Shown: positions 13,600-20,897 of the stretch, piece by piece
How the letters are laid out: each line of letters begins with the position of its first letter
Position numbering within the stretch: position 1 is the stretch's first letter
Notes under the pieces: model-generated
Told to the model about the DNA's origin: nothing
Database searches by the model: none
What the model saw: only the letters and a program-made list of their open reading frames with translations
Position numbers and translations under genes: made by a program
Assembly: GCA_023460055.1 (NCBI GenBank)
Contig: JAEWRJ010000040.1
Span: forward strand, 1-26,733
DNA length: 26,733 nucleotides
Reading direction: 5' to 3'
Source of the DNA: Bacillota bacterium
Lineage (GTDB): Bacteria; Bacillota; Clostridia; Christensenellales; Aristaeellaceae

Positions 13600-13977
13600 T
13601 TACTTAGCTGCTTTCTTCTTGCCGGCTACTTGCTTCTTGGGGCCTTTGCGGGTACGGGCATTCTGCTTGGTATTCTGCCCGCGCACAGGCAGCCCGCGAC
13701 GGTGACGGACACCGCGGTAGCAGCCAATCTCAACCAAGCGCTTGATGTTAAGCGAAATCTCACGGCGCAGGTCGCCCTCGACCTTGACATGATGTTCGAT
13801 ATAATCACGCAGTTTGCTGATGTCGTTTTCGGAAAGATCCCTCACTCGGGTGTTCGGATCAATCTCAGTATCGGCCAGAATCGTCTGTGAAGTCTTAAGG
13901 CCGATACCAAAGATGTAAGTAAGCCCGATTTCAACGCGCTTTTCATTTGGCAGATCAACGCCGGATATACGTGCCAT
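13600..13977 (-). CDS. rpsM: 30S ribosomal protein S13
   Basis: S13 lies in the head of the small subunit and bridges to the 50S subunit. The 125-residue protein starts MARISGVDLPNEKRVEIGLTYI..., contains GIGLKTSQ, the helical NDISKLRDYI, GCYRGVRHRRGLPVRGQ and a basic tail ARTRKGPKKQVAGKKKAAK. I place the start at ATG 13977, ten bases after GGAGGTG. The in-frame sequence further upstream lies in a 140-nt leader and shows no protein similarity I recognise. Confidence 0.97.
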   Translation of the reverse strand: MARISGVDLPNEKRVEIGLTYIFGIGLKTSQTILADTEIDPNTRVRDLSENDISKLRDYIEHHVKVEGDLRREISLNIKRLVEIGCYRGVRHRRGLPVRGQNTKQNARTRKGPKKQVAGKKKAAK

Positions 13978-14117
13978 CTGTTGGATACACCTCCACATAT
14001 TTCTCAGGTAAGAATGAATTTTGACCGATCCCTGATGGGACGGTCTATATGATTGACCGCGCAGTCCCCCCGCATGGCAGGAGGCAGCCGCCCGCACGGC
14101 TTATCATTTAAGAATAA
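13978..14117 (-). promoter_or_regulatory. 140-nt rpmJ-rpsM leader with alternative stems
   Basis: This is the longest untranslated gap in the superoperon. On the + strand, GACCG at 14023-14027 and TCCC at 14029-14032 pair with GGGA and CGGTC at 14037-14045, around a TGAT loop. The same CGGTC (14041-14045) can instead pair with a second GACCG at 14055-14059. The two stems exclude each other. GGAGGTG for rpsM is at the 3' end. The layout suits a regulatory leader (S4 or S13 feedback, or attenuation). I see no clear promoter in it. The GC-rich part at 14065-14100 may add more structure. Confidence 0.5.
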
Positions 14118-14231
14118 TCAGCCCTGCTTCTGCTTGTGCTTGGGATTCTCACAGATGATCATCACATTGCCTTTGCGTTTGATGATCTTGCACTTTTCGC
14201 ATATGGGCTTTACTGAAGGACGAACTTTCAT
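14118..14231 (-). CDS. rpmJ: 50S ribosomal protein L36
   Basis: A 37-residue protein, MKVRPSVKPICEKCKI..., ending in KHKQKQG. It is the smallest large-subunit protein and binds 23S rRNA. The zinc ligands C11, C14, C27 and H32 are all present, so this is the zinc-binding form. ATG 14231 follows GAGGAGGTATGTCCC. It lies between infA and rpsM, as in most Bacillota. Too short to be found by length-based gene finding. Confidence 0.97.
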   Translation of the reverse strand: MKVRPSVKPICEKCKIIKRKGNVMIICENPKHKQKQG

Positions 14232-14252
14232 GGGACATACCTCCTCAAATCA

Positions 14253-14268
14253 GCTGCCTTTAGGCAGC
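14253..14268 (-). promoter_or_regulatory. Small hairpin between infA and rpmJ
   Basis: GCTGCC-TTTA-GGCAGC is a perfect 6-bp stem just after the infA stop and before the rpmJ ribosome-binding site. There is no T-run. It may be an RNA stability element; its effect is unknown. Confidence 0.45.
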
Positions 14269-14273
14269 GAGCA

Positions 14274-14495
14274 TCAAGATTTGCTGCGCCAGGTGATTCT
14301 GCCGCGGGTCAGGTCATAAGGTGACAGTTCGATGGTGACTTTGTCGCCCGGATAAATGCGGATAAAGTTCATGCGCATCTTTCCGGAGATATGTGCCATG
14401 ATCTGGTGCCCGTTGGGCAGTTCGACCAGGAACATAGCGTTGGGTAACGCGTCGACAACCTTTCCTTCGATTTCAATGACATCACTTTTGGCCAA
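14274..14495 (-). CDS. infA: Translation initiation factor IF-1 (TTG start)
   Basis: IF-1 occupies the A site of the 30S subunit during initiation. The 73-residue S1/OB-fold protein reads MAKSDVIEIEGKVVDALPNAMF..., with GHQIMAHISGKMRMNFIRI and DLTRGRITWR. Full family length is reached only if translation starts at TTG 14495; AAGGAGG lies 8 nt upstream, and no in-frame ATG is available near the N-terminus. It overlaps the end of the KOW gene by 14 bp. Confidence 0.96.
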   Translation of the reverse strand: MAKSDVIEIEGKVVDALPNAMFLVELPNGHQIMAHISGKMRMNFIRIYPGDKVTIELSPYDLTRGRITWRSKS

Positions 14496-14796
14496 ACACT
14501 GAATCCTCCTTATCGGCTGCGTCGGGATCTATCGCGGACAATCCATCCAGCGCCTTGCGCAGGTCGCTGTCCGTCAGTATTCCCTCTGTGTACTTCTCTG
14601 CCAGCTGAGGAAACTCATTACTGGTAGAAATAAGGTGCCTGCGGCGCTTTTTCTTAGGTTTTTGAAGCTTCCGGGTGCTTCCGTCGGCAATCAGCACGAA
14701 ATCAGCGTCCAACTGATATAATATCATAAAGGAACGGCCTTTGTCACGCCCTTTTTGTGAAACAGCAACAATTCCTTCGCGTAAAGGTGCCTTCAA
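14482..14796 (-). CDS. KOW-domain RNA-binding protein, ribosomal L14e-like
   Basis: A 104-residue protein. Its N-terminus (REGIVAVSQKGRDKGRSFMIL) resembles the KOW motif of the L14e/L6e/L27e-like RNA-binding proteins found between map and infA in many Bacillota. The middle is very basic (RKLQKPKKKRRRHL) and the C-terminal third is acidic. It probably binds rRNA or ribosomes; the precise role is not established to my knowledge. The start appears to be TTG 14796, six nt after GGAGG. It overlaps infA by 14 bp, so the two are likely co-translated. Confidence 0.8.
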   Translation of the reverse strand: MKAPLREGIVAVSQKGRDKGRSFMILYQLDADFVLIADGSTRKLQKPKKKRRRHLISTSNEFPQLAEKYTEGILTDSDLRKALDGLSAIDPDAADKEDSVFGQK

Positions 14797-14808
14797 TATC
14801 TTCCTCCC

Positions 14809-15576
14809 TTAACCCGGAAAACGATATCCGGGGAAAGTGAGCAGCTCAGGCCCTTGGGGGGTGACCGCAACCGTGTGCTCGTAATGGGCGCAGGCGGATC
14901 CGTCAATCGTTTTAATGGTCCAGCCGTCTTCCATCTCCATCACCCGGTAGCTGCCCAGCGTGATCATCGGCTCAATCGCGATCACCATGCCGTTTTTCAG
15001 CCTGGCACCGTGACCCGGCAGACCGTAGTTGGGTACCGAAGGATCCTCATGCATGTTGCGGCCGATACCATGGCCGGTCAGTTCCCTCACGACGCCGAAA
15101 CGATGGGATTCCGCCAGTTTCTGGACTGCGCTGCCGATATCGCCGATACGGTTGCCGTCGATCGCCATCGCGGCGCCTTTGAAGAAGCATTCCTCCGTCA
15201 CGCGGATTAGTTCTGCTTTCTGGGGAGTGACTTCGCCGATAGCGATGGTAAAGGCACTGTCTGCCTGCCAGCCATCCAGAATGAGCCCGCAGTCAATCGA
15301 CAGAATGCTTCCTTCCATAAGGGCCACCTCATCAGAGGGGATGCCATGTACCACCTCATCGTCAATGGACGCGCAGATGGACTTGGGATAGCCCTGGTAA
15401 TTCAGAAAGGAGGGAACCGCCCCGGCCCGCCTGATCTTTTCCTCGGCATAGGCGTCAATTGCGGCGGTGCTTTCCCCCGCCTTGATCACTTCACGGATGC
15501 TTTGAAGAATGTCGTAAAGCAGATGACCTGCCGAACGCATCTTCGCGATCTGTGCCGGATTTTTCAGGGTGATCAT
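14809..15576 (-). CDS. map: Methionine aminopeptidase, type I
   Basis: This enzyme removes the initiator methionine from new proteins. The 255-residue sequence keeps all expected residues: H77 (VHGIP), metal ligands D95 (SIDCG), D106 (ADSAFT), H169 (GHGIGRNMHE), E202 (IEPM) and E233 (HYEHT). It has no N-terminal zinc-finger extension. Its ATG overlaps the adk stop by 4 bp (ATGA), which couples the two. The secY-adk-map order is standard. Confidence 0.97.
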   Translation of the reverse strand: MITLKNPAQIAKMRSAGHLLYDILQSIREVIKAGESTAAIDAYAEEKIRRAGAVPSFLNYQGYPKSICASIDDEVVHGIPSDEVALMEGSILSIDCGLILDGWQADSAFTIAIGEVTPQKAELIRVTEECFFKGAAMAIDGNRIGDIGSAVQKLAESHRFGVVRELTGHGIGRNMHEDPSVPNYGLPGHGARLKNGMVIAIEPMITLGSYRVMEMEDGWTIKTIDGSACAHYEHTVAVTPQGPELLTFPGYRFPG

Positions 15577-16199
15577 TGAATACCCAGAGCCTCCAGAACT
15601 TCCGCGTAGTTTTCATCCAGGCCGCCTTCGCCGTTCGCGTCGCGCAGCAGGCCCTTCTTTGCGTAGTAGCTGATCAGCGGCTCTGTCTGGCGGCGGTACA
15701 CTTCCAGACGGTTCAGCACAGTCTGTGCCTCATCGTCCTTGCGCTGTATCAATTTGCCGCCGCAAGCAGGGCATACATTCTTGTCTTCAAGGTACTTGGT
15801 GTGGAATGTGCCGTTGCAATCGGGGCATACACGCCGTCCGCTCAGCCTGTCAATGATCACCTGATCAGAAACGATCAGATTGAGAACCGCGTCGATGCGG
15901 GCAAACTGGCCGAGCGCTTCGGCTTGTGCCGCTGTGCGCGGGAAGCCGTCAAAGATGTAGCCGTTTTTACAATCAGGCTCCTGCAGGCGCACCTTAACCA
16001 TGCCGATGATGACATCGTCGGGAACAAGCTCGCCGGCATCCATGTATTTCTTAGCCTCCAGGCCAAGAGGAGTCTGTTCCTTCACATGGCTGCGCAGCAT
16101 ATCGCCTGTGGAGATCTGGGGGATGTTCATCTGCTGGGACAGCCTGATCGCGTGGGTGCCCTTTCCGGCTCCGGGAGGTCCTAGAAAGATCAAATTCAT
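15573..16199 (-). CDS. adk: Adenylate kinase with zinc-binding lid
   Basis: Adenylate kinase interconverts ATP + AMP and 2 ADP. In 208 residues, the P-loop GPPGAGKG is at 7-14, the AMP-site DGFPR at 84-88, and the LID arginine/aspartates in RKDD at 153-156. The LID has CPDC (125-128) and CPAC (143-146), a four-cysteine zinc site common in Gram-positive enzymes. ATG 16199 follows GAGGT. A very stable hairpin precedes it. Confidence 0.97.
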   Translation of the reverse strand: MNLIFLGPPGAGKGTHAIRLSQQMNIPQISTGDMLRSHVKEQTPLGLEAKKYMDAGELVPDDVIIGMVKVRLQEPDCKNGYIFDGFPRTAAQAEALGQFARIDAVLNLIVSDQVIIDRLSGRRVCPDCNGTFHTKYLEDKNVCPACGGKLIQRKDDEAQTVLNRLEVYRRQTEPLISYYAKKGLLRDANGEGGLDENYAEVLEALGIQ

Positions 16200-16211
16200 G
16201 CTTTTACCTCA

Positions 16212-16250
16212 AATTTCCGCCCCCTGCCCCGAAGGGCAGAGGGGGAAATT
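16212..16250 (-). promoter_or_regulatory. Long UUCG-capped hairpin between secY and adk
   Basis: In the transcript, 16250-16234 pairs with 16229-16212. The stem is 17 bp, with one G-U wobble and one bulged G, closed by C(UUCG)G, an exceptionally stable tetraloop. The 3' side runs into GAGGTAAAAGC before the adk ATG, without a U-run, so a simple intrinsic terminator is unlikely. It may limit adk translation, act as a processing or stability element, or slow polymerase. Confidence 0.75.
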
Positions 16251-16261
16251 GTTCATTCGTC

Positions 16262-16278
16262 GCAAGAGCCTGTCTTGC
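16262..16278 (-). promoter_or_regulatory. Hairpin immediately after the secY stop
   Basis: GCAAGA (16262-16267) pairs with TCTTGC (16273-16278), with a 5-nt loop, directly beside the secY stop codon. Together with the UUCG hairpin it makes a two-stem element filling the 79-nt secY-adk gap. Confidence 0.5.
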
Positions 16279-17586
16279 TTATAGGAATCCCTTGTAGTTG
16301 CGCATGACCAGGTTCGCCTCAATCTGGCGGACCGTTTCAAGCGCGACAGATACCGCGATCAGCATGGAAGAGGCGGCAAAGGGAATCTGCACGCTCTGCC
16401 ACATATAAAGCAGCGAGGGAATGGTCGCCAGAACAGCCAGGAACAGCGCCGCGAACAGGGTCAGCCTGTTTGTTGTACGCGCCAGGTATTCCACGGTGTT
16501 CTTGCCCGAACGGATACCGGGGATATTGCCACCCTGCTGCTGGATATTCTTGGCGATATCCTGCGGGTTAAAGCTGATGGATGAGTAGAAGTAGCTGAAC
16601 GCAACGATGAGCAGCGCAGTCACGACCAGGTACAGCGGCGCCTGCGGATGCATGTAGGCATTCCACCAGCGATACGCGCCGGAGCTGGTACCGAACATCG
16701 AGATGATCGTGCCGGGGAAGGCCATGAAGCTGTAGGCAAAGATCAGAGGCAGCACGCCGACGGAAACGACCTTCAGCGGAATGTGCGTGCTCTGTCCGCC
16801 GTACATCTTGCGGCCGACAACGCGCTTGGCGTACTGAACAGGGATCCTGCGCTCGCCCAAATCAACGAAGGTGACAACCGTAATGATCACAAGCGCCGTG
16901 ACGATCAGGATCAGGAAGTTGACCACCGGGCTGCCCGCGCCGGTGTAGGCTGTGAGGCCCAGAGCGTCGGTGAAGGCGAGCAGAATGCCGTTGAAGAGGT
17001 TGGAGATGATACCCGCGAAAATCAGCAGCGAGATACCGTTCCCGATCCCGTTGGCCGTAACGCGTTCACCGATCCACATCGCGAGGGCCGTGCCGCCGGC
17101 CATGATGATGCCGATGGAGAGCAGACCCCAGAAGTTGTTGTAGGTTTCCATCAGCACGCGCGCGCCGCCTTGGGTGGTCGCGCTGTTCAGGCCGGCAATG
17201 ATACCGATGGCCTGCAGAGCTGCCAGGAAAATGGTGGAGTAACGGGTGATTCGGTTAAGCTTGGCTTTCCCCTCTTCACCGCCCTCTTTGGCCATCCTCT
17301 CCAGCGCCGGAATGGCGATCTGCAGCAGCTGGATAATGATGCTTGCGTTGATGTAGGGGGTAATACCCATGGCCATGATGGTCATTTGGTTAAACGCGTT
17401 GCCGGTCATCATGTTGACCAGCCCAAGCATATCAAACTGCTTGGAAACCTCTTGTACCACCGCGGCATTGATGCCGGGGACCGGCACGACGCTGACCAGA
17501 CGGTAAATAACCAGCATCATCAAGGTATACAGCAGCTTCTTTCGCAGCTCCGGAACCTTCCATGCGTTGCGCAGCGTCTCCCACAT
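16279..17586 (-). CDS. secY: Protein translocase channel SecY
   Basis: SecY is the pore of the SecYEG translocase in the cytoplasmic membrane. The 435-residue sequence has the family's ten-helix pattern and landmarks: RLVSVVPVPGIN, the region MTGNAFNQMTIMAMGITPYINASIIIQ, GERRIPVQYAKR, STHIPLKV, and a C-terminal RNYKGFL. Length is normal. ATG 17586 is one base past the rplO stop, and its GAGGTGATC site lies inside rplO, so expression depends on rplO translation. Confidence 0.97.
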   Translation of the reverse strand: MWETLRNAWKVPELRKKLLYTLMMLVIYRLVSVVPVPGINAAVVQEVSKQFDMLGLVNMMTGNAFNQMTIMAMGITPYINASIIIQLLQIAIPALERMAKEGGEEGKAKLNRITRYSTIFLAALQAIGIIAGLNSATTQGGARVLMETYNNFWGLLSIGIIMAGGTALAMWIGERVTANGIGNGISLLIFAGIISNLFNGILLAFTDALGLTAYTGAGSPVVNFLILIVTALVIITVVTFVDLGERRIPVQYAKRVVGRKMYGGQSTHIPLKVVSVGVLPLIFAYSFMAFPGTIISMFGTSSGAYRWWNAYMHPQAPLYLVVTALLIVAFSYFYSSISFNPQDIAKNIQQQGGNIPGIRSGKNTVEYLARTTNRLTLFAALFLAVLATIPSLLYMWQSVQIPFAASSMLIAVSVALETVRQIEANLVMRNYKGFL

Positions 17587-17587
17587 G

Positions 17588-18028
17588 TCAGATCACCTCG
17601 GCTTTCCCGCCGAGCGCCTCAATCTTCTCTTTCGCAGAGGCGGTGAAGCGATCAACTTGCACTGTCAGCTTTTTGGTCAGTTCGCCGCCGCCAAGTACTT
17701 TGACGCCATCTTTGATCTGTTTCACCAGACCATGCTGCTTGAGGAGCGCCACGGTAACAGTCGTGCCGTCTTCAAAGCGCTCAAGCTCAGACAGGTTAAT
17801 CGTCGCGAACTCTTTGGCAAAGATGTTGGTGAAGCCGCTCTTGGGGATACGGCGATACAAGGGCATCTGGCCGCCTTCAAATCCGGGGGCTTTTCCGCCG
17901 CCGGAGCGGGCCTTGGCACCTTTGTGACCCTTGCCTGAGGTCTTGCCAAGTCCGGAACCTACGCCTCGGCCAAGGCGCTTCGGAGCAGTCGTGGAACCGA
18001 TTGCCGGTTTCAACTCGTGCAGTTTCAT
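17588..18028 (-). CDS. rplO: 50S ribosomal protein L15
   Basis: A 146-residue L15, a late assembly protein of the large subunit. It starts MKLHELKPAIGSTTAPKRLGRG... and has the basic glycine-rich N-terminal region (GRGVGSGLGKTSGKGHKG) that threads into 23S rRNA, followed by the globular domain with FEGGQMPLYRRIPKSGF. I chose ATG 18028 because similarity begins there; GAGGACGTCCTC lies around the site. secY starts one base after its stop. Confidence 0.96.
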   Translation of the reverse strand: MKLHELKPAIGSTTAPKRLGRGVGSGLGKTSGKGHKGAKARSGGGKAPGFEGGQMPLYRRIPKSGFTNIFAKEFATINLSELERFEDGTTVTVALLKQHGLVKQIKDGVKVLGGGELTKKLTVQVDRFTASAKEKIEALGGKAEVI

Positions 18029-18041
18029 GAGGACGTCCTCC

Positions 18042-18224
18042 TTATTCCTTGATTTCTTCCACTTTGACCATGTGCTGAACGCGGAAGATCTGTCCCCGAA
18101 CCGCAGCATTGTCTTCTTTGACCACAGTCTGGCCGATCTTACGAAGGCCCAGTGCCTTCACCGTGCCGATTTGCTTTTGCAGGCAGGCGATCGGAGACTT
18201 CGTCAGCGTGATTTGTAACTTCAT
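18042..18224 (-). CDS. rpmD: 50S ribosomal protein L30
   Basis: A 60-residue L30. It starts MKLQITLTKSPIACLQKQ, continues with TVKALGLRKIGQTVV, and ends in VRGQIFRVQHMVKVEEIKE. It belongs to the universal L30/L7 family and touches 23S rRNA. ATG 18224 follows GAGGAGGACAAT. Some bacteria lack this gene; here it is present in the standard position between rpsE and rplO. Confidence 0.96.
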   Translation of the reverse strand: MKLQITLTKSPIACLQKQIGTVKALGLRKIGQTVVKEDNAAVRGQIFRVQHMVKVEEIKE

Positions 18225-18234
18225 ATTGTCCTCC

Positions 18235-18732
18235 TCAGCCCAGAATCTCTTCGACCGTTTTGCCGCGCATCTTGGCCACCTGCTCTGCTGAACGCAGCTG
18301 CTTGAGGCCTTCAATGGTTGCCTTTACGGTGTTGATGGGGTTGGATGTGCCAAAGGATTTGGCGCGGATATCCTTCACCCCTGCCATGTCGAGAACCGCG
18401 CGGGCGGCGCCTCCGGCGATGACGCCGGCGCCTTCCTCAGCAGGCAGCATAACCACCTTGCTGGTCCCGAAGTATCCTGTGGATTGGTGAGGAATGGTGG
18501 TTCCGACGATCGGAACGCTGATCATGTTTTTCTTGGCGTCTTCCACACCCTTGCGGATCGCCTCGGGAATTTCCGCCGCTTTGCCCATACCGGCACCGAC
18601 ACGGCCTGCTCCGTCACCAACGACCATCAGTGCGGAAAAGCGGAAGTTACGGCCGCCCTTAACCGTCTTTACGACACGGTTAACAGCAACCAATTTTTCT
18701 TTGAACTCAGACTGTTCTTCTCTGCGTTGCAT
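18235..18732 (-). CDS. rpsE: 30S ribosomal protein S5
   Basis: S5 affects decoding accuracy and lies near the mRNA entry channel. The 165-residue protein has the RNA-binding N-terminal domain (FKEKLVAVNRVVKTVKGGRNFRF, GDGAGRVGAGMGKAAEIPEAIRKG) and the C-terminal domain (PAEEGAGVIAGGAARAVLDMAGV, KSFGTSNPINTVKATIEGL). ATG 18732 follows AGGAGAAG. Confidence 0.97.
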   Translation of the reverse strand: MQRREEQSEFKEKLVAVNRVVKTVKGGRNFRFSALMVVGDGAGRVGAGMGKAAEIPEAIRKGVEDAKKNMISVPIVGTTIPHQSTGYFGTSKVVMLPAEEGAGVIAGGAARAVLDMAGVKDIRAKSFGTSNPINTVKATIEGLKQLRSAEQVAKMRGKTVEEILG

Positions 18733-18750
18733 GCCTTACTTCTCCTTCAC

Positions 18751-19119
18751 TTAGAACTTGAGCCCGGCTTCACGGGCACCCTCTGCCAGAGAAGCGACGC
18801 GGCCTGTGTACAGATAGCCGCTGCGGTCGAAGACTACTTTTTCTACACCGGCAGCCACAGCGCGCTCACCGATGAGCTTGCCGATGGCCTTGGCGGCGGC
18901 AGTCTTGTTCGCCTCTTCAAATGTGCCCTTCACAGAGGCGTCCATTGTGGAGGCCTGCACCAATGTCACGCCCTTGGTATCATCAATGATCTGGGCATAG
19001 ATATTCGCGTTGCTGCGATAGACACACAGGCGCGGCATATCGGGTGTGCCGCTGATCTTTTTGCGGACACGTGCATGCCTGATTACGCGTACTTCGTTCC
19101 TGTCACGCTTTTTGAACAT
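18751..19119 (-). CDS. rplR: 50S ribosomal protein L18
   Basis: L18 helps bring 5S rRNA into the large subunit with L5. The 122-residue protein has the basic start MFKKRDRNEVRVIRHARVRKKISGT and the conserved RLCVYRSNANIYAQIIDD...VTLVQAST, then FDRSGYLYTGRVASLAEGAREAGL. Its position between rplF and rpsE is standard. Confidence 0.97.
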   Translation of the reverse strand: MFKKRDRNEVRVIRHARVRKKISGTPDMPRLCVYRSNANIYAQIIDDTKGVTLVQASTMDASVKGTFEEANKTAAAKAIGKLIGERAVAAGVEKVVFDRSGYLYTGRVASLAEGAREAGLKF

Positions 19120-19139
19120 ATGCGTTCACTCCCTTTCGA

Positions 19140-19679
19140 TTACTTACCGGCCTTGCCTTCCTTGCGGCGGATGCGCTCACCCTTGTACTTGACACCCTTG
19201 CCAAGGTAGGGCTCCGGCGGACGGGTTCCGCGAATATCCGCGGCCAGGCTGCCGACGACCTGCTTGTCGATGCCCTTCACCACGATCTGGGTGGGAGCAG
19301 GTGTTTCAAAGGTGATGTCGGCGGGTGCTTCAAACACAACGGGGTGCGAATAACCGACATTCATGGTCAGCTTCTTGCCGTCAACGCTGGCGCGGTAACC
19401 GGTGCCGACAAGCTCAAGAGCCTTTTCAAAGCCGGCGGTCACGCCCACAACCATATTGTTGAGCAAGGAGCGGTACAGGCCGTGCATGGCCTTGTGGGGC
19501 TTATTATCGGTGGGGCGCTCAAGCAAGAGCTCTCCATCGTTTTGAATTACTTTGATATCCGGGTTAACCTGCTGGGACAGCGTGCCTTTAGGGCCTTTGA
19601 CAACAACCATGTTGTGTTCATCGACCGTTACCGACACGCCGGCAGGAACCGGAATCGGAAGTTTTCCGATACGAGACAT
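19140..19679 (-). CDS. rplF: 50S ribosomal protein L6
   Basis: L6 lies near the factor-binding centre of the large subunit. The 179-residue protein has two repeated RNA-binding folds. It starts MSRIGKLPIPVPAGVSV, has GPKGTLSQ, GYRASVDGKKLTMNVGYSHPV and VVGSLAADIRGTRPPEPYLGKGVKYKGE. ATG 19679 follows GGAGGTAGAAGT. The length is typical. Confidence 0.97.
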   Translation of the reverse strand: MSRIGKLPIPVPAGVSVTVDEHNMVVVKGPKGTLSQQVNPDIKVIQNDGELLLERPTDNKPHKAMHGLYRSLLNNMVVGVTAGFEKALELVGTGYRASVDGKKLTMNVGYSHPVVFEAPADITFETPAPTQIVVKGIDKQVVGSLAADIRGTRPPEPYLGKGVKYKGERIRRKEGKAGK

Positions 19680-19705
19680 ACTTCTACCTCCAATGCGTCA
19701 GTCGG

Positions 19706-20107
19706 TTACCAGATATAGGCAAGCACTTCGCCGCCCAGATTGTTGCTGCGAGCGTTTTTATCAGTCATCAAGCCGCGGGATGTGGACACGATGGCCACGC
19801 CCAGACCGCCCAACACCTTCGGCAGCTCCTCGCACTTAGCGTAAACACGCAGACCGGGCTTGGAGATGCGCTTGAGGCCTGCGATAACAGGCTGCTGCTT
19901 GCCGTTGACATACTTCAGTGTGAGCTTGATCTGGCCTTGTACGCCATCATCAATTTTCTCATAGGTTTTGATATATCCTTCGTCAAGCAGAATCTTCGCG
20001 ATTGCCTTCTTGGCATTGCTGGCCGGCATGACGACCGAATCATGCTTGGCAACCTGCGCATTTCTGATACGTGTCAGCATATCGGCAATGGGATCATTTA
20101 CGATCAT
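19706..20107 (-). CDS. rpsH: 30S ribosomal protein S8
   Basis: S8 is a primary 16S rRNA-binding protein. In E. coli it also represses the spc operon. The 133-residue sequence starts MIVNDPIADMLTRIRNAQVAKHDSV and ends with VLGGLGVAIVSTSRGLMTDKNARSNNLGGEVLAYIW, both strongly typical. Standard position between rpsZ and rplF. Confidence 0.97.
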   Translation of the reverse strand: MIVNDPIADMLTRIRNAQVAKHDSVVMPASNAKKAIAKILLDEGYIKTYEKIDDGVQGQIKLTLKYVNGKQQPVIAGLKRISKPGLRVYAKCEELPKVLGGLGVAIVSTSRGLMTDKNARSNNLGGEVLAYIW

Positions 20108-20133
20108 GTTGGAACCTCCTTCTCGTCATTCCA

Positions 20134-20319
20134 TCACCAGCTGGCCTTGCGGACGCCGGGGATCTCGCCTTTGTGGGCTAATTCTCTAAAACAGATACGG
20201 CACACGCCGTAGCGGCGCAGCACGGAGTGCGGACGTCCGCACAGACGGCAGCGCGTATAAGCGCGGGTGGTAAACTTGGCAGGACGGCTCTGCCGGATCT
20301 TCATACTTGTCTTTGCCAT
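20134..20319 (-). CDS. rpsZ: 30S ribosomal protein S14, zinc-binding type Z
   Basis: A 61-residue S14 of the short zinc-binding class. C24 and C27 (CRLC) and C40 and C43 (CRIC) form the zinc site, and the end GEIPGVRKASW is characteristic. Many Bacillota also carry a longer zinc-free S14 elsewhere for zinc starvation; none is in this window. rplE lies just upstream and rpsH downstream. Confidence 0.97.
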   Translation of the reverse strand: MAKTSMKIRQSRPAKFTTRAYTRCRLCGRPHSVLRRYGVCRICFRELAHKGEIPGVRKASW

Positions 20320-20335
20320 ATATTACTCCCTTCCC

Positions 20336-20881
20336 TTACTGCTGCGCAAACGGCATGCCCAGGAGGCTCAGGAGTTCCTTCGCTTCCTCATCCGTTTTAG
20401 CGGTCGTAACAAAAATCATTTCCATGCCGCGGATCTTGTCTACCTTATCATAATTGATCTCGGGGAAGATCAGCTGCTCGCGAACGCCCAGGGCATAGTT
20501 GCCGCGGCCATCAAAAGCCTTGGCGCTCACGCCGCGGAAGTCACGCACGCGGGGCAGGGCGATTGAGATCAGCTTATCAACAAACTCCTCCATCCGGATG
20601 CCGCGAAGGGTGACCTTCGCGCCAACGTTCATGCCCTCACGCAGCTTGAAGTTCGCGATCGACTTTTTGGCCTTGGTGATCAGGGGTTTCTGACCGGCGA
20701 TCTGTGAGAGCTCATCCACGGCGACTTCCAGCGCCTTGGCATTGTCCTTGGTATCGCCCAGACCCATGTTAATGATCACCTTTTCCAAGCGCGGGATCTC
20801 CATGGGGTTCTTATAGCCGAATTTCTGCTGAAGAGCAGGGACAGCTTCGGCGAGGTATTTTTCTTTCAAACGCGTTGCCAT
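20336..20881 (-). CDS. rplE: 50S ribosomal protein L5
   Basis: L5 binds 5S rRNA and forms part of the central protuberance. The 181-residue protein has NPMEIPRLEKVIINMGLGDTKDN, ITKAKKSIANFKLREGMNVGAKVTLRG, RVRDFRGVSAKAFDGRGNYALGVREQLIFPEI and GMEMIFVTTAKTDEEAKELLSLLGMPF, which are standard. ATG 20881 follows a GGAGGAG site. Confidence 0.97.
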   Translation of the reverse strand: MATRLKEKYLAEAVPALQQKFGYKNPMEIPRLEKVIINMGLGDTKDNAKALEVAVDELSQIAGQKPLITKAKKSIANFKLREGMNVGAKVTLRGIRMEEFVDKLISIALPRVRDFRGVSAKAFDGRGNYALGVREQLIFPEINYDKVDKIRGMEMIFVTTAKTDEEAKELLSLLGMPFAQQ

Positions 20882-20897
20882 ATGCTATTCCTCCTCC

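Noticed and set aside
14023..14045. rpmJ-rpsM hairpin as a terminator
   Set aside because: In the transcript it is followed by AAAATTCATTCTT, not a true U-run, and rpsM-rpsK-rpsD would be cut off without a recognised promoter.
16212..16250. secY-adk hairpin as a rho-independent terminator
   Set aside because: No U-run follows in the direction of transcription, and the adk ribosome-binding site comes immediately after. adk and map would otherwise lack a visible promoter.
16648..17646. 332-codon + strand open frame opposite secY
   Set aside because: His/Gln/Asp-rich antisense shadow of a membrane-protein gene with no recognisable motif.
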